Assembly: GCF_907164915.1 (NCBI RefSeq)
Contig: NC_061869.1
Location: 38,936,840 to 39,000,839 of the forward strand
Direction: 5' to 3'
From: Impatiens glandulifera
Taxonomy: Eukaryota > Streptophyta > Magnoliopsida > Ericales > Balsaminaceae
Length of the DNA: 64,000 bases
Each line of letters begins with the position of its first letter. Position 1 is the stretch's first letter. Made by a program: the position numbers and the translations under genes. Positions 34,710 through 44,191 of this stretch are shown one piece after another. The notes beneath the pieces were generated by a model. That model did no database searches, was not told where the DNA came from, and saw only the letters and a list, made by a program, of their open reading frames with translations.

Positions 34710-36003
34710 TGTTAGATAAAATAAGACCGGTTCAAACAAACTTAACTTAAATAAACTTCCCATGCAGGAACAAGGAACCGGACCGATCAAGCTACCAAAC
34801 CGATCAAGAAAACTCGGAAAATGACCGCACAAGGAAAGGATCGGCCAAAGCTTAAAACCGGAATCATCAAACAGCCGATCATCCACAAGGCAGAGGAATA
34901 ACCGGAAGAAGTCCGGCTACATCACTCATACCAAAAGCCATTCGGCTAAGTCAAGCGGCCGATCAGAACAAGAAGACAATTCGGGTATCTATTGAGAATG
35001 ATACCAAAGGAACAGACTGAATACTTCCATATCCATGCAAGTCTGAGGAAAGACTGTAGGCTGTAGAAAACAGTACTACCGGATCCTTCCATTTCGGGAT
35101 AAGCCAGAAAGAAGATCTTCCTAGTACAGACAACTGTCCAACAGACAGTGCCTACATCAAGTAAAAGACAAACCCGGCAGGTTTGTCCTACATACCGGAA
35201 GAACAGACCGCCAGGTCTGAGACAGAACATCAGGTCTGAGGTTGACCATCAGGTCTGAGGAAACGACCGCAGGTCTGAATCTCTGAAAAATACTGAATCA
35301 CTGCACCCTGTTCAGCCAATCAGATTCAAGGCAGTGAAATATGACCGTTGGCATATTTCACCTATAAAAGGGGCAGTTGAAGAAGAGTAAATGCGGGACA
35401 ACAACAAGTGACACACGGTGGGATAAGTGAAACGCTGAGAGCATTTACTACAAGTAATAAGATTGTGTTATTCTAAGAAAGCCTAAGTGCTAGAGTTAAA
35501 GTGTGTCTTACAATTTCGGTGTAAATTGTAAGAGTGTTATCGAGCAGAAATAAGTCTCGATCGGATTGTACTTGTATTCCTTAGTGAATATCCTTCTCGC
35601 GGTTTCGAGAGGAAGGGGTGACGTAGGAGTTTTATCTCCGAACATCCATAAAATCTGTCTTGTTATTTACTTTCTGCCGGCTCCATTGTCTAACCGACTA
35701 ACTTAACTACACCGCTCTAAACCTACTCTATACTAACCATACCGAACTTCCAGATTACCGAAACCGACCCACCATTTTTCAAATCTCCATCATCCAAAAC
35801 CGGCCTTGTCCATCAAACAAGTGTGCTGCTTCAACCTGACAGCAAACCTCTTCCGCGCTTGAACCTAGTTCAAGGGTTTGTGACAGGTTGTGTAGTATTG
35901 AAACCCCGGTGTTAATCTCTGACCGGATTAACCACCACCCTTCGAGTGAGAACCGCTAACTGGTCCAACCCCCGGTCCTCCAGCGGCTACCTAGATCCTA
36001 ACA
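34710..36003 (+). mobile_element. 5' LTR of the family A element
   Basis: It runs TGTTAGATAAAATAAG to TAGATCCTAACA. A TATA box (TATAAAAG, 35363-35370) is followed about 35 bp later by the probable transcript start region. The LTR is full of ACCGG/CCGGT words. The block GGGTGACGTAGGAGTTTTAT near 35617 is shared with the family B LTRs, so the two families are related. Minus-strand ORFs in it recur in the 3' LTR only because the LTRs are copies. Confidence 0.95.
35363..35370 (+). promoter_or_regulatory. LTR TATA box of family A
   Basis: TATAAAAG within CACCTATAAAAGGGGCAG. The same box is in the 3' LTR (47778-47785) and in the minus-strand copy (56200-56207). It would drive the genomic transcript. 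Confidence 0.75.
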
Positions 36004-36005
36004 AT

Positions 36006-36018
36006 TGGTATCAGAGCA
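36006..36018 (+). promoter_or_regulatory. Primer binding site, initiator Met-tRNA type
   Basis: TGGTATCAGAGCA lies two bases after the LTR end (36003), 12 of 13 bases matching the copia consensus. It primes minus-strand DNA synthesis. Confidence 0.92.
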
Positions 36019-36042
36019 GTTAGTTTCAATACTCAAGCAAGC

Positions 36043-37377
36043 ATGTATCAGGATAGGCCTCCAATGCTAGAAGGTGATGACTTTGCCAACTGGAAGGCAC
36101 GCATGCACCTGCACCTAGTCACTTTGGATGATGAAATGGAGTCCATTCTGACCGAAGGACCAATATTCATTGATAAGGACAGAAAGGAATGGACGGCTGA
36201 AGATAGGAGAAGAAACAACCTGGATAATCATGCTAGAAACCGGATCTCCAACAGTGTGGACAGAAACACATACTGCAAGATCAGAGACTGCCAAACCGCG
36301 AAGGAGACATGGAACACGGTTATCTAGATCTTTGAGGGAAATGAAAGAACAAAGGAGAATAAGATAATGGTAGCCACACAGAAATTTGAGAGCATCAAGA
36401 TGAAACCAGGAGAAACTATGAAGGAATACAGTGACCGGTTCACTGGTGTGTTAGATGAGTTAGCAACTCTGGGCAAGAAGTATGACAACAAAGAGGTCAT
36501 TATGAAGGTTTTGAGATCTCTTCCAAGTGCTTGGGACATAAAAACAATGGTAATGAGGGAATCAAAGAGCCTACGTAAGATGAAACTATACGATGTATTC
36601 GAAGATCTTAAGGCATATGAGTTCGAAATGAGATCTAGAACTGAAGAGGAAGTCTCGGCTTCAACATCAACCAGAGCACTAATCACATCTACAGAATCGG
36701 CTACACCTGCTTTTGCACCTACACCTGCACCGGTACCGGTTCCTGCACCCGTACCAATCAGAACCGCCGAACAGTTCACCGAGGATGCCATGGCAATGCT
36801 TGCACAGAAGTTTGGGAGGTTCATGAAAAGAAACCAACCGACAAACAACTACTATGGTGATAAATCCAATGTAAGATGTTATAACTGTAACTGCTTGGGA
36901 CATTTTAAGTGGGAATGCAGGAAACCAAGAAGAGATACCCAGAAACCGGACTATCAAAATGACCGAAACAATTACCAACAAACCGGTGAAGGAAGTGAGG
37001 TACCGAAAGCACTGATAGCCGACGATGGAGGAAGTCTATGGGCTCACAGTGACAGTGATGATGAATTCACGTGTCTCATGGCAAATGAAGAACAGGTATT
37101 TGACTCTCCTTGTGAAAAATTTACTAAAGATGAATTATACAATGCATTGAATGACATGGTAGAAGAATATAAGAACCTACTAACTATGCTACCTAAGCAC
37201 CTCAACATTAGAACCGATCCCATAGTACCCATTCCGACAGAACCAGAGGTACTTATCATAACCGAACCGGAGGTCATACAACCTGATGATACCCACACCT
37301 TAGAAACCGAATCAGTTCCTAAGACCGAACAATCCAGTGAACCGACTAGAGAACTAACCGAGGAAGAAAACGCCTGA
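36043..37377 (+). pseudogene. gag: Copia gag of family A, one internal stop
   Basis: This is the capsid/nucleocapsid protein, about 444 codons from the ATG at 36043 to TGA at 37375. Codons 1-94 are the start of the copia gag domain (G-D-D-F-A-N-W-K-A-R-M). TAG at 36325 interrupts it and the frame continues unchanged. R-S-L-P-S-A-W-D-I-K follows at about 36510-36540. The zinc knuckle at 36877-36918 is intact (C-Y-N-C-N-C-L-G-H-F-K-W-E-C, the CX2CX4HX4C pattern). A proline/alanine-rich linker (A-P-T-P-A-P-V-P-V-P) precedes it and an acidic tail follows. The stop sits where a glutamine codon would need one C-to-T change. A minus-strand ORF of 174 codons is a shadow. Confidence 0.88.
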
Positions 37378-37944
37378 CTTCAATATAAGATGGCCGCATA
37401 TAAAAGATCTAGCGATATAGTAAAGAACTTGAATAGACACTACAGGCATCCTCGTTGTAAGCGTGGCCTAGGATACACAAAAGATAGCTCCAAAGACCGA
37501 AAACCCATAGAGGAAGCAAGGCTTACAAGAGGAAATCTTCCCTTTATAAAATTTCTTAAAAGCTCTTGGACCGCTGAAGAAGAGGAGACCGCTTACTATA
37601 GGGAAGAAAAGCTAAAATACGACTATGTTGGTCCAACCGAATCATGGCTTGACCCTGTGAAAAGAAAAGTCGAAATCCTCAGACATAAGAAAGCCTTTCC
37701 TGAACCACGTAGGTCAAACCATAGATCACCGAACCGATCACCATTCAAGACCTTTGTAGAAAGACCAAGATACACGAGACCAAGTGTCAAAAGGACAGTT
37801 AAAACCCTAGCAAAGAAAACCGTCCGGTTTATTAAGGTTTGGGTACCCAAGGGACTAATCGCATGTGGACCCAAGTAAATGTGGGTACCAAATAGTTGTA
37901 AATATGTACATTTTGCAGGACCCGAAGAAACGGCTAGGAAACTC
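37378..37944 (+). pseudogene. pol: Gag-pol linker and start of pol, family A
   Basis: It is in the same frame as gag, after TGA at 37375. 162 codons are open from ATG 37390 to TAA 37876. The segment is basic and contains R-G-L-G-Y and F-I-K-V-W-V-P-K-G-L-I, words typical of the stretch before the copia protease. After TAA at 37876 the frame continues M-W-V-P-N to TGA at 37945. Whether the gag-pol TGA is natural (suppressed) or a mutation cannot be told from one copy. Confidence 0.7.
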
Positions 37945-38682
37945 TGAATGGTTCTTGGAAGTGGCTGCCCCAGGCACATGACCGGAAACAGCAATATGTT
38001 AACTAACATCAAAGCTGCAACTGGTGCTTTAATCACTTTCGGTGACAACTCAAAAGGTAAAACTGTGGGCAAGGGTATGATTGTCCATGGTAACCTAACT
38101 ATTGATAATGTACTTCTAGTGGAAAACCTACGTTTTAACCTACTTAGCATTAGTCAGATGTGCGATGCTGGATACACTGTAGAATTTCTTAAACATGCAT
38201 GCTTAGTTAAGAACTCTCAAGGTATTGTACTGCTAACCGGAAATAGGATAGGTAATATCTACAAAGTAGATTGGAAAACTAGAGTAGAATATCCTATATG
38301 CATGATAGCTAAGACTGATCAAACCTGGCTGTGGCATAAGAGACTAAACCATCCAAACATGAAAACTTTAAACTACATTCGTGGTAAAAAGCTAGTTGAA
38401 GGTATTCCTGATATAGTATTTAACCAGGATAAGGTTTGTTCAGCATGCCAAATGGGTAAACAGACTAGGTCATCTTTTAAGAGTAAAGGAAATATTCAAT
38501 CTAGCCGATGCTTAGATCTTCTTCACATGGATTTGTTTGGACCAATTCAGGTTGTTAGTCTAGGAGGTATGCTCTACACCATGGTAGTTATTGATGATTA
38601 CTCTAGATTTACATGGGTTATATTCTTACCATCTAAACGTGAAACCGTATCAAACCTGATTACACTCCTTAAGCGCCTGTAA
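37945..38682 (+). pseudogene. pol: Copia protease, GAG-pre-integrase zinc domain and integrase start, family A
   Basis: The protease active-site neighbourhood is at 37945-37990. S-G-C-P-R-H-M-T-G is present, but a one-base deletion lies in the codon just before S-G (about 37963-37966), where the catalytic aspartate belongs, and it changes frame. The following 244 codons are open. An HHCC domain is visible at about 38333-38460 (W-H-K-R-L-N-H-P-N and C-S-A-C-Q-M-G-K). The integrase core starts with H-M-D-L-F-G-P near 38524 (first catalytic Asp). TAA at 38680 stops it and the frame goes on unchanged. Confidence 0.85.
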
Positions 38683-41139
38683 AATGAAAAATCAACTCGC
38701 ATTAATAGCATTCGAAGTGATCGAGGTACCGAATTTACCAATAGTACATTAACTGCATATCTTGATGAATCCGGCATTAGACACGAGTTGTCTAGCGCTA
38801 GGACTCCACAACAAAATGGCCTGGCCGAGAGAAGAAACCGAACTCTCAAGGAAGTCGCACGGTCCATGATAGCCGATTCCGGCATTGCTCAGAAATTTTG
38901 GGCTGAGGCTATCAACACTGCATGTTATACACAAAACCGGTCTTTAATAAACAAATTTCACAATAAAACACCATATGAGGTTTATTTTAACAGGGTTCCC
39001 AAACTTAAGTACCTCAGGATTTTCGGTTGTGAGTGCTATATACACATAAATGGTAAAACCCAACTCAGTGTTTTTGATGCAAAAACCGATACCGGGATCA
39101 TGCTAGGATACTCGGCAGTAAGTAAAGCATATAGAGTATATAATAATAGAACTGCAACCATGGAGGAAACAATTCACGTTGTTTTCGATGAATCGGTTGA
39201 AAGCAATACTGCTTCATGCTTTGATCTACACAACAGATTGGAAAATAACGATATTCATTCTGACAGTGAAGATGAGACTCCAGTATTCAGGCGGTTTGTC
39301 CATGACCAAATGGGTAACATTGAAACCCAGCCGGATCAAGCTGTTCCACAACAGGAAGCTGACACCTCGGTCCAATCCGAGGAAGTCGGACGGTCTGACA
39401 ATCTTGTTCAGCCTACCGACATGTCTAGCCTTGATCAAATAAACGGTAATTTGGTAGACACTCCTGAACTGAATCTCAGAAGAAACAGTAAACATCCTCC
39501 TGAGCAAATTATAGGTGACCCTTCAGAACCTGTTCGAACTAGGGGTCAACTTCTGGAAGGATATTTCAATTCCGCTTTCATATCCCAGATTGAACCGAAA
39601 AGAATAGATGAAGCATTGTCAGATCCGAATTGGATTTTGGGAATGCAAGAAGAGTTAAACCAGTTCGAGAGTAGTAAGGTCTGGTACCTAGTCCCTAGAC
39701 CGAAAGATCAATCGGTCATAGGAACAAGATGGGTATTTATAAACAAACTCAATGAAGACGGTTTGGTCACGAGGAACAAAGCCAGATTAGTGGCTCAAGG
39801 CTACAAACATGAAGAAGGCATTGATTTTGAAGAGTCATTTGCCCCTGTAGCTAGAATTGAAGCCATTAGGATTTTTCTAGCCTTTGCTGCTTTCAAAAAT
39901 TCTAAGGTTTTTCAAATGGATGTTAAAAGTGCATTTCTGAACGGTGATCTACGTGAGGAGGTGTATGTTGAACAACCACCCGGTTTCAAAAGCGCCACAT
40001 TCCCAAACCATGTATATCGGCTAAATAAAGCTTTATACGGTCTAAAGCAAGCACCTAGAGCCTGGTATGATACACTAACCGCATTTTTATTAAAACATGA
40101 TTTTACCATCGGTTCGGTGGATAAAACATTGTTTAAATTTGAAAAGAAGGAACATATCCTACTTGTCCAAATCTATGTAGATGATATCATTTTTGGCTCA
40201 ACCGATCCTAAGTTATGTGATAAGTTTTCAAAAATGATGACTGACAAGTTTGAAATGAGTATGATGGGAGAATTAAGTTTCTTCCTAGGTCTTCAGGTTA
40301 AACAACTCAAAGAAGGAACATTCATTAGCCAACCTAAGTACACCAAGGAGCTACTAAAGAAGTTCGGGATGGACACCTGCTCCTCGGCGGCTACTCCAAT
40401 GAGCTCATCCATTAAACTGGACAGGGATGATGAGGGCCAATCGGTAGACCAGATTGCATACCGGGGGATGATCGGGTCTCTACTATACCTGACAGCGAGT
40501 AGACCGGACATCTTGTTTGTAGTTGGCGTTTGTGGGAGATTCCAAGCAAATCCAAAACAATCTCACTACACAGCCGCAAAGAGGATACTGAAGTATCTAA
40601 AGGGAACACCTGATGTCGGTATGTGGTACCCAAAGGACTCGTCCTTTAATCTAACAAGTTACTCAGACGCAGACTATGCAGGATGTAAGATTGACAGGAA
40701 GAGTACCAGTGGAACATGTCAGTTCCTAGGTGACCGGCTTGTGTCATGGCACAGCAAGAAACAGACATCGGTGGCCACATCAACCGCGGAGGTTGAATAC
40801 TTGGCGGCCGGAAGTTGCTGCTCTCAACTCCTCTGGATTCAACAACAGCTAAAGGACTTCGGTATTATAGCCGAAGAGTCCCCGATCTTCTGTGACAATA
40901 CAAGTGCCATTGCGATCACCTATAACCCGGTTCTCCACTCCAGAACCAAGCACATCGACATAAGGCACCACTTCATCAGGGAACATGTCACGCTGAAGCA
41001 TATCAGGCTGGAATATGTACCGACCGATCAACAAGTAGCCGATATCTTCACAAAGCCGCTACAGGAAGCTAAGTTCTCTCAATTCAGACTTACTCTCGGC
41101 TTAACCGACATTAGTCAGATCCTCCCTAAGGATGCTTAA
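38683..41139 (+). CDS. pol: Copia pol: rest of integrase, reverse transcriptase, RNase H (family A)
   Basis: The frame is open for about 818 codons from after TAA 38680 to TAA 41137; the first ATG is 38788. Integrase residues two and three of the DDE set are in R-S-D-R-G-T-E-F (near 38720) and [10 protein letters not shown] (near 38818). RT begins with W-V-F-I-N-K-L (about 39730) and has the intact Y-V-D-D-I-I-F box at 40174-40185. RNase H shows Y-S-D-A-D-Y-A-G (near 40665), S-T-A-E-V-E-Y (near 40785) and F-C-D-N-T-S-A-I (near 40890), so its acidic residues are kept. Length and order are normal for copia pol. It lacks its own start because of the upstream stop. Confidence 0.92.
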   Translation, partial: NEKSTRINSIRSDRGTEFTNSTLTAYLDESGIRHELSSARTPQQNGLAERRNRTLKEVARSMIADSGIAQKFWAEAINTACYTQNRSLINKFHNKTPYEVYFNRVPKLKYLRIFGCECYIHINGKTQLSVFDAKTDTGIMLGYSAVSKAYRVYNNRTATMEETIHVVFDESVESNTASCFDLHNRLENNDIHSDSEDETPVFRRFVHDQMGNIETQPDQAVPQQEADTSVQSEEVGRSDNLVQPTDMSSLDQINGNLVDTPELNLRRNSKHPPEQIIGDPSEPVRTRGQLLEGYFNSAFISQIEPKRIDEALSDPNWILGMQEELNQFESSKVWYLVPRPKDQSVIGTRWVFINKLNEDGLVTRNKARLVAQGYKHEEGIDFEESFAPVARIEAIRIFLAFAAFKNSKVFQMDVKSAFLNGDLREEVYVEQPPGFKSATFPNHVYRLNKALYGLKQAPRAWYDTLTAFLLKHDFTIGSVDKTLFKFEKKEHILLVQIYVDDIIFGSTDPKLCDKFSKMMTDKFEMSMMGELSFFLGLQVKQLKEGTFISQPKYTKELLKKFGMDTCSSAATPMSSSIKLDRDDEGQSVDQIAYRGMIGSLLYLTASRPDILFVVGVCGRFQANPKQSHYTAAKRILKYLKGTPDVGMWYPKDSSFNLTSYSDADYAGCKIDRKSTSGTCQFLGDRLVSWHSKKQTSVATSTAEVEYLAAGSCCSQLLWIQQQLKDFGIIAEESPIFCDNTSAIAITYNPVLHSRTKHIDIRHHFIREHVTLKHIRLEYVPTDQQVADIFTKPLQEAKFSQFRLTLGLTDISQILPKDA

Positions 41140-41651
41140 AAGGAAACCGGTTTGGACAGACAAAACCGGTAATTCCTCTTAAACTGTTGGACTTCAAATT
41201 TTCGAGTTACCTATGTAAGAACCGCCCAGCTCATCAGACTGAGTAAACCGACCGGCTACTTGGTGCATGCATCAAATAACCGCATCGGGATGAACAACTA
41301 ATGACTGACCGGTTCAGAAGCAGGTCATCTTAGATTATTTGAAATTCAAATAGAAGTGGAATAATTATCAGTATTTATAGATGTCTGTTCTGCAACATTG
41401 CCTTTTCAAAGTAAAATGGTCGCGGCTAAAAAGACGTGAAGATCTTTTGATATCTTTCACAGTCCAGGCCTATGACCAACATCCTAAACTGCAAACCTGC
41501 CTATTTCATGCAATATCTCTTACCCTGCAGTTAATAGATATCATCTCAGTTAATACCTGGACAATAGGATAGCCCCTAAACTAGTATTTAAGTGAAGGAA
41601 CCATTCACCACAACACTCACAAGACAAGATTATCCTCTCACTAAGACAAAA
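41140..41651 (+). promoter_or_regulatory. Spacer between pol and aORF1 with TATA-like box
   Basis: About 510 bp without an ORF. It has several ACCGGT-type words also seen in the LTR. TATTTAAG at 41585-41592, 60 bp before the aORF1 ATG, aligns with TATATAAG at the same place in the minus-strand copy (62224-62231). SIRE1 was reported to express its extra ORF by stop-codon readthrough from pol; a 510-bp spacer makes that unlikely here. Confidence 0.5.
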
Positions 41652-42395
41652 ATGTCTCAGTTTCCCAACATCCTTTAGATCGACTTTCAATCCTGTTCAA
41701 ACACCGAACACTATGAGATCTACAAGATAATCAAATCTCTAGAGGAAACCGGTCTTCAGAACTTCCTAGACGACAAACATACCATCTATCCTGAATCTAT
41801 TCTGGAGTTCTTCTATCACGCCAGGGTGTTTAGAGGCTCCCCCCACTTTGAAACTCACATTCAATCTAAAGTGGGAGGTGTTGTCTTTGATTTCACCGAA
41901 AGGGACTTTGCGCGGTGCTTTAGCCTGCCAAAGCACGGGATAACTGATCTAGAAGTTCCAGCCGACATAAAAGCCGAGATCTCCATCGCTTTCGCACGTT
42001 CTGACGATCCGGTTGAGGATCACGGTTCGAAATCACGTCTGAGAGCTGAATATCAGCTCCTAAATGATGTGATCGGTAAGAGCATCTTCGGAAAGGATGT
42101 CACAAACACCTACTGCACCTCGAACTTTAACATGATGGCGGCTATAATCACCGGCACACCGGTGAACTGGTCCAGGGTGCTGTTTGACATCCTTATCTGG
42201 ATGGTTGGCATTCGATCAGTCGGTTTCATTCCTCAACTAAGTTGTCTCCTTGTGGAGCTTGGTGTCCCAACCTGTCCCGGAGAAGGTTTGAACCAAGCCC
42301 AGGTGCTGACTAAAGAAGTAACCGACTCCTTTTATGAGTGGTTCGAGAGATCTTGGAGGAGGAGAAACCGCCGCAACGGTGTCGTCAACTCCTAG
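41652..42395 (+). pseudogene. aORF1: first extra ORF of family A (stop at codon 9)
   Basis: It is 247 codons long from ATG 41652, with TAG at 41676-41678 and otherwise open to TAG 42393. The minus-strand copy (62162-61401) is intact and has CAA at that codon. Order of blocks: an N-terminal D-F motif, L-E-E-T-G-L-Q-N-F-L-D-D, E-F-F-Y-H-A-R-V-F-R-G, S-K-V-G-G-V-V-F-D-F-T, L-P-K-H-G, then F-N-M-M-A-A-I...V-N-W-S-R-V-L-F and a basic C-terminus (R-R-R-N-R-R-N). No signal peptide or membrane segment is obvious. It resembles, from memory, the 'putative plant transposon protein' domain (Pfam Transposase_32 type). It is paralogous to aORF2 and aORF3. Function unknown. Confidence 0.8.
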
Positions 42396-42908
42396 GCACA
42401 CTAAGTCACTCCTTCTTGCACCCGGTCGTTTTGCTTCATGCACCGGGTGCATCTTTATCCAACTCATGTTTGATCGTTTCGGCTTCATCCGTATTTCCTT
42501 CGGTTTCAGTTATGTTTCTTTTGATTTCATGTTCTCCCTCATTGTTATTCATGCCATTTCGGCATTGTTCTATGTTATTTTCGGTCTCATCTAATTAATC
42601 TCGATTATGTTTAAGTGCATCCCTAATTAATGAGATAATCCCCAACCACCTGAACATTTATATTTAACTAACCTGGTTACTTCCCAACTAACACCTACCT
42701 CGGGCTTCGCAATCTGCCGCTTCCCCATGCACCTTGGAAAGGTAAAGATTCTTTTCCTTAATAAAACAAAATCTGACAATCAATGCTTAGATCTTCCCTC
42801 CAAAACCGACCCTATATAAGGAGCCATCCTCTAATCAGATTACCACATTCGAAAGCATTAAAATACTTCTGAAATCCTTTGAATCCCATCTCTCTCCACA
42901 TCGAAATC
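42396..42908 (+). promoter_or_regulatory. Spacer between aORF1 and aORF2 with TATA box at 42813-42820
   Basis: TATATAAG in CCCTATATAAGGAGCC lies 89 bp before the aORF2 ATG. The minus-strand copy has TATATAAA at 61014-61021, at the matching place. Short open stretches between 42334 and 42598 are overlapping-frame artefacts of the aORF1 end. Confidence 0.6.
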
Positions 42909-43607
42909 ATGCCGAGCCGAACTTTGGGTAACTTTTTAAGCATTGACTTCAACTCTTGCATGGAAGACGGAAGTCCTGAACAAAAGTTAATGTTCCACTC
43001 TCTCACTGAAACCGGTCTTCAACCTTTTCTTGAAGAAGTCGGTCCAATCCTCCTAGACGATGTCAAGGCCTTCTTTCGAAGCGCCTGCATCAGGGGGAAA
43101 TATATCGTCTCTACCGTCAAAGACCACACATTCTGGATCGATGAAGCTGAATTTGCTTCACTATTCGATCTACCTACTGAAGGGTTCTCTGACTTTCCGA
43201 CCATAGAGGACCATTCGGGATTCGAACTCGCCCAATACCTATCGGCCACCCCCTCTCCGGTGGAACACTATGGGCCAAAAACCCAGCTTGCTAGTCACGG
43301 TCAACTACTCCTTGAAATCGTGACTCGTTCGATTCTGTGTCAATCGCCGAATCAACGGTATTCTAGAAATACCTACAATATTATGACCCACATCCTTTGC
43401 AAATCGGCCATCAACTGGTCAACGGTCATATGGGAAAACCTCAAGAATATGGTGCTGACTAAGAGAGGTCTCGGGTATGCACCGCATATCAGCAAGCTGA
43501 TTCTTGGGTACCGGCCAGAGTTCGGACCGGGCACACCGGCCTCTCCCTTAAACATCCTAGACAAGGATTCGGCGATAGACCGAATTTCTAGAATGTCTTT
43601 TTCATAG
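42909..43607 (+). CDS. aORF2: second extra ORF of family A, intact
   Basis: 232 codons from ATG 42909, chosen over the in-frame ATG at 42879 because similarity to aORF1 and to the other copy begins here (M-P-S-R-T-L-G-N-F-L). Blocks parallel aORF1: S-I-D-F-N-S, L-T-E-T-G-L-Q-P-F-L-E-E, A-F-F-R-S-A-C-I-R-G, T-F-W-I-D-E-A-E-F-A, L-P-T-E-G-F, then Y-N-I-M-T-H-I and I-N-W-S-T-V-I-W, and R-G-L-G-Y-A-P-H-I-S. No stop or frameshift is seen, unlike every other gene of this element. About two thirds of residues match the minus-strand copy by eye. No known function. Confidence 0.8.
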   Translation: MPSRTLGNFLSIDFNSCMEDGSPEQKLMFHSLTETGLQPFLEEVGPILLDDVKAFFRSACIRGKYIVSTVKDHTFWIDEAEFASLFDLPTEGFSDFPTIEDHSGFELAQYLSATPSPVEHYGPKTQLASHGQLLLEIVTRSILCQSPNQRYSRNTYNIMTHILCKSAINWSTVIWENLKNMVLTKRGLGYAPHISKLILGYRPEFGPGTPASPLNILDKDSAIDRISRMSFS

Positions 43608-44191
43608 GCTGTACTTTCCATTATTTATGTATGCCTATTTCAATACCGAATTTTCTGTCGGTTTTCTCTCTCTTTGAATTCAATCTCATTTCAGTTTAAA
43701 TGACCGTGTCTTCTTAATTCTTTGAACATCTATCTAAGTAACCGGTTAACATCTTCAAACCGCGCTCTTATTTGGTCACTTAAAATTGCTTAAAATAAAT
43801 TGTAAACACTCGGAATAACCAGTTAGACCTAGAAACCGCACCATCAATCGGTTTCAAAAAGAAGAGTGCGTCATCAATAGCATAAGCAAAGCCTTAGAGG
43901 GAAATTTCCGCCCAAAACTGCCGCCCCCCCTTTTTGTTTACCGCCCATGGTTTGGCGCCCACGGTTTGCCGCTTATTTCATTTGAAAATTCCCGCCCACG
44001 GTTTGCCGCTTCCTCATTTTGAAAATTCCCGCCCAACATTGATGGGACGGTTGGGCTTCCAAACCGCATCTATAAAAGGGACTTTCGGTCATTTTATTTC
44101 ATTCTCACGCGAATCTGCTTTCTCTCTCTAAGCTATCTAACTCTCTGAAGCGGTTATCTCTCAAGGGAAATTCTCTCTCAAACTCTCTAAC
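43608..44191 (+). promoter_or_regulatory. Spacer between aORF2 and aORF3 with TATA box at 44071-44078
   Basis: TATAAAAG in GCATCTATAAAAGGGACT lies 121 bp before the aORF3 ATG, followed by a pyrimidine-rich CTTTCTCTCTCTAAG tract. The minus-strand copy has TATAAAAA at 59582-59589, 115 bp before its start. The spacer also carries repeated GGTTTGCCGC and TTCCCGCCCA words at 43940-44040, mirrored in the other copy (59630-59800). Confidence 0.65.

Noticed and set aside
34946..35230. 94-codon minus-strand ORF repeated at 47361-47645
   Set aside because: It recurs only because the two LTRs are recent copies; the diverged minus-strand family LTR does not preserve it.
36324..36848. 174-codon minus-strand ORF
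   Set aside because: A shadow of gag; the plus-strand frame has the zinc knuckle and capsid motifs.
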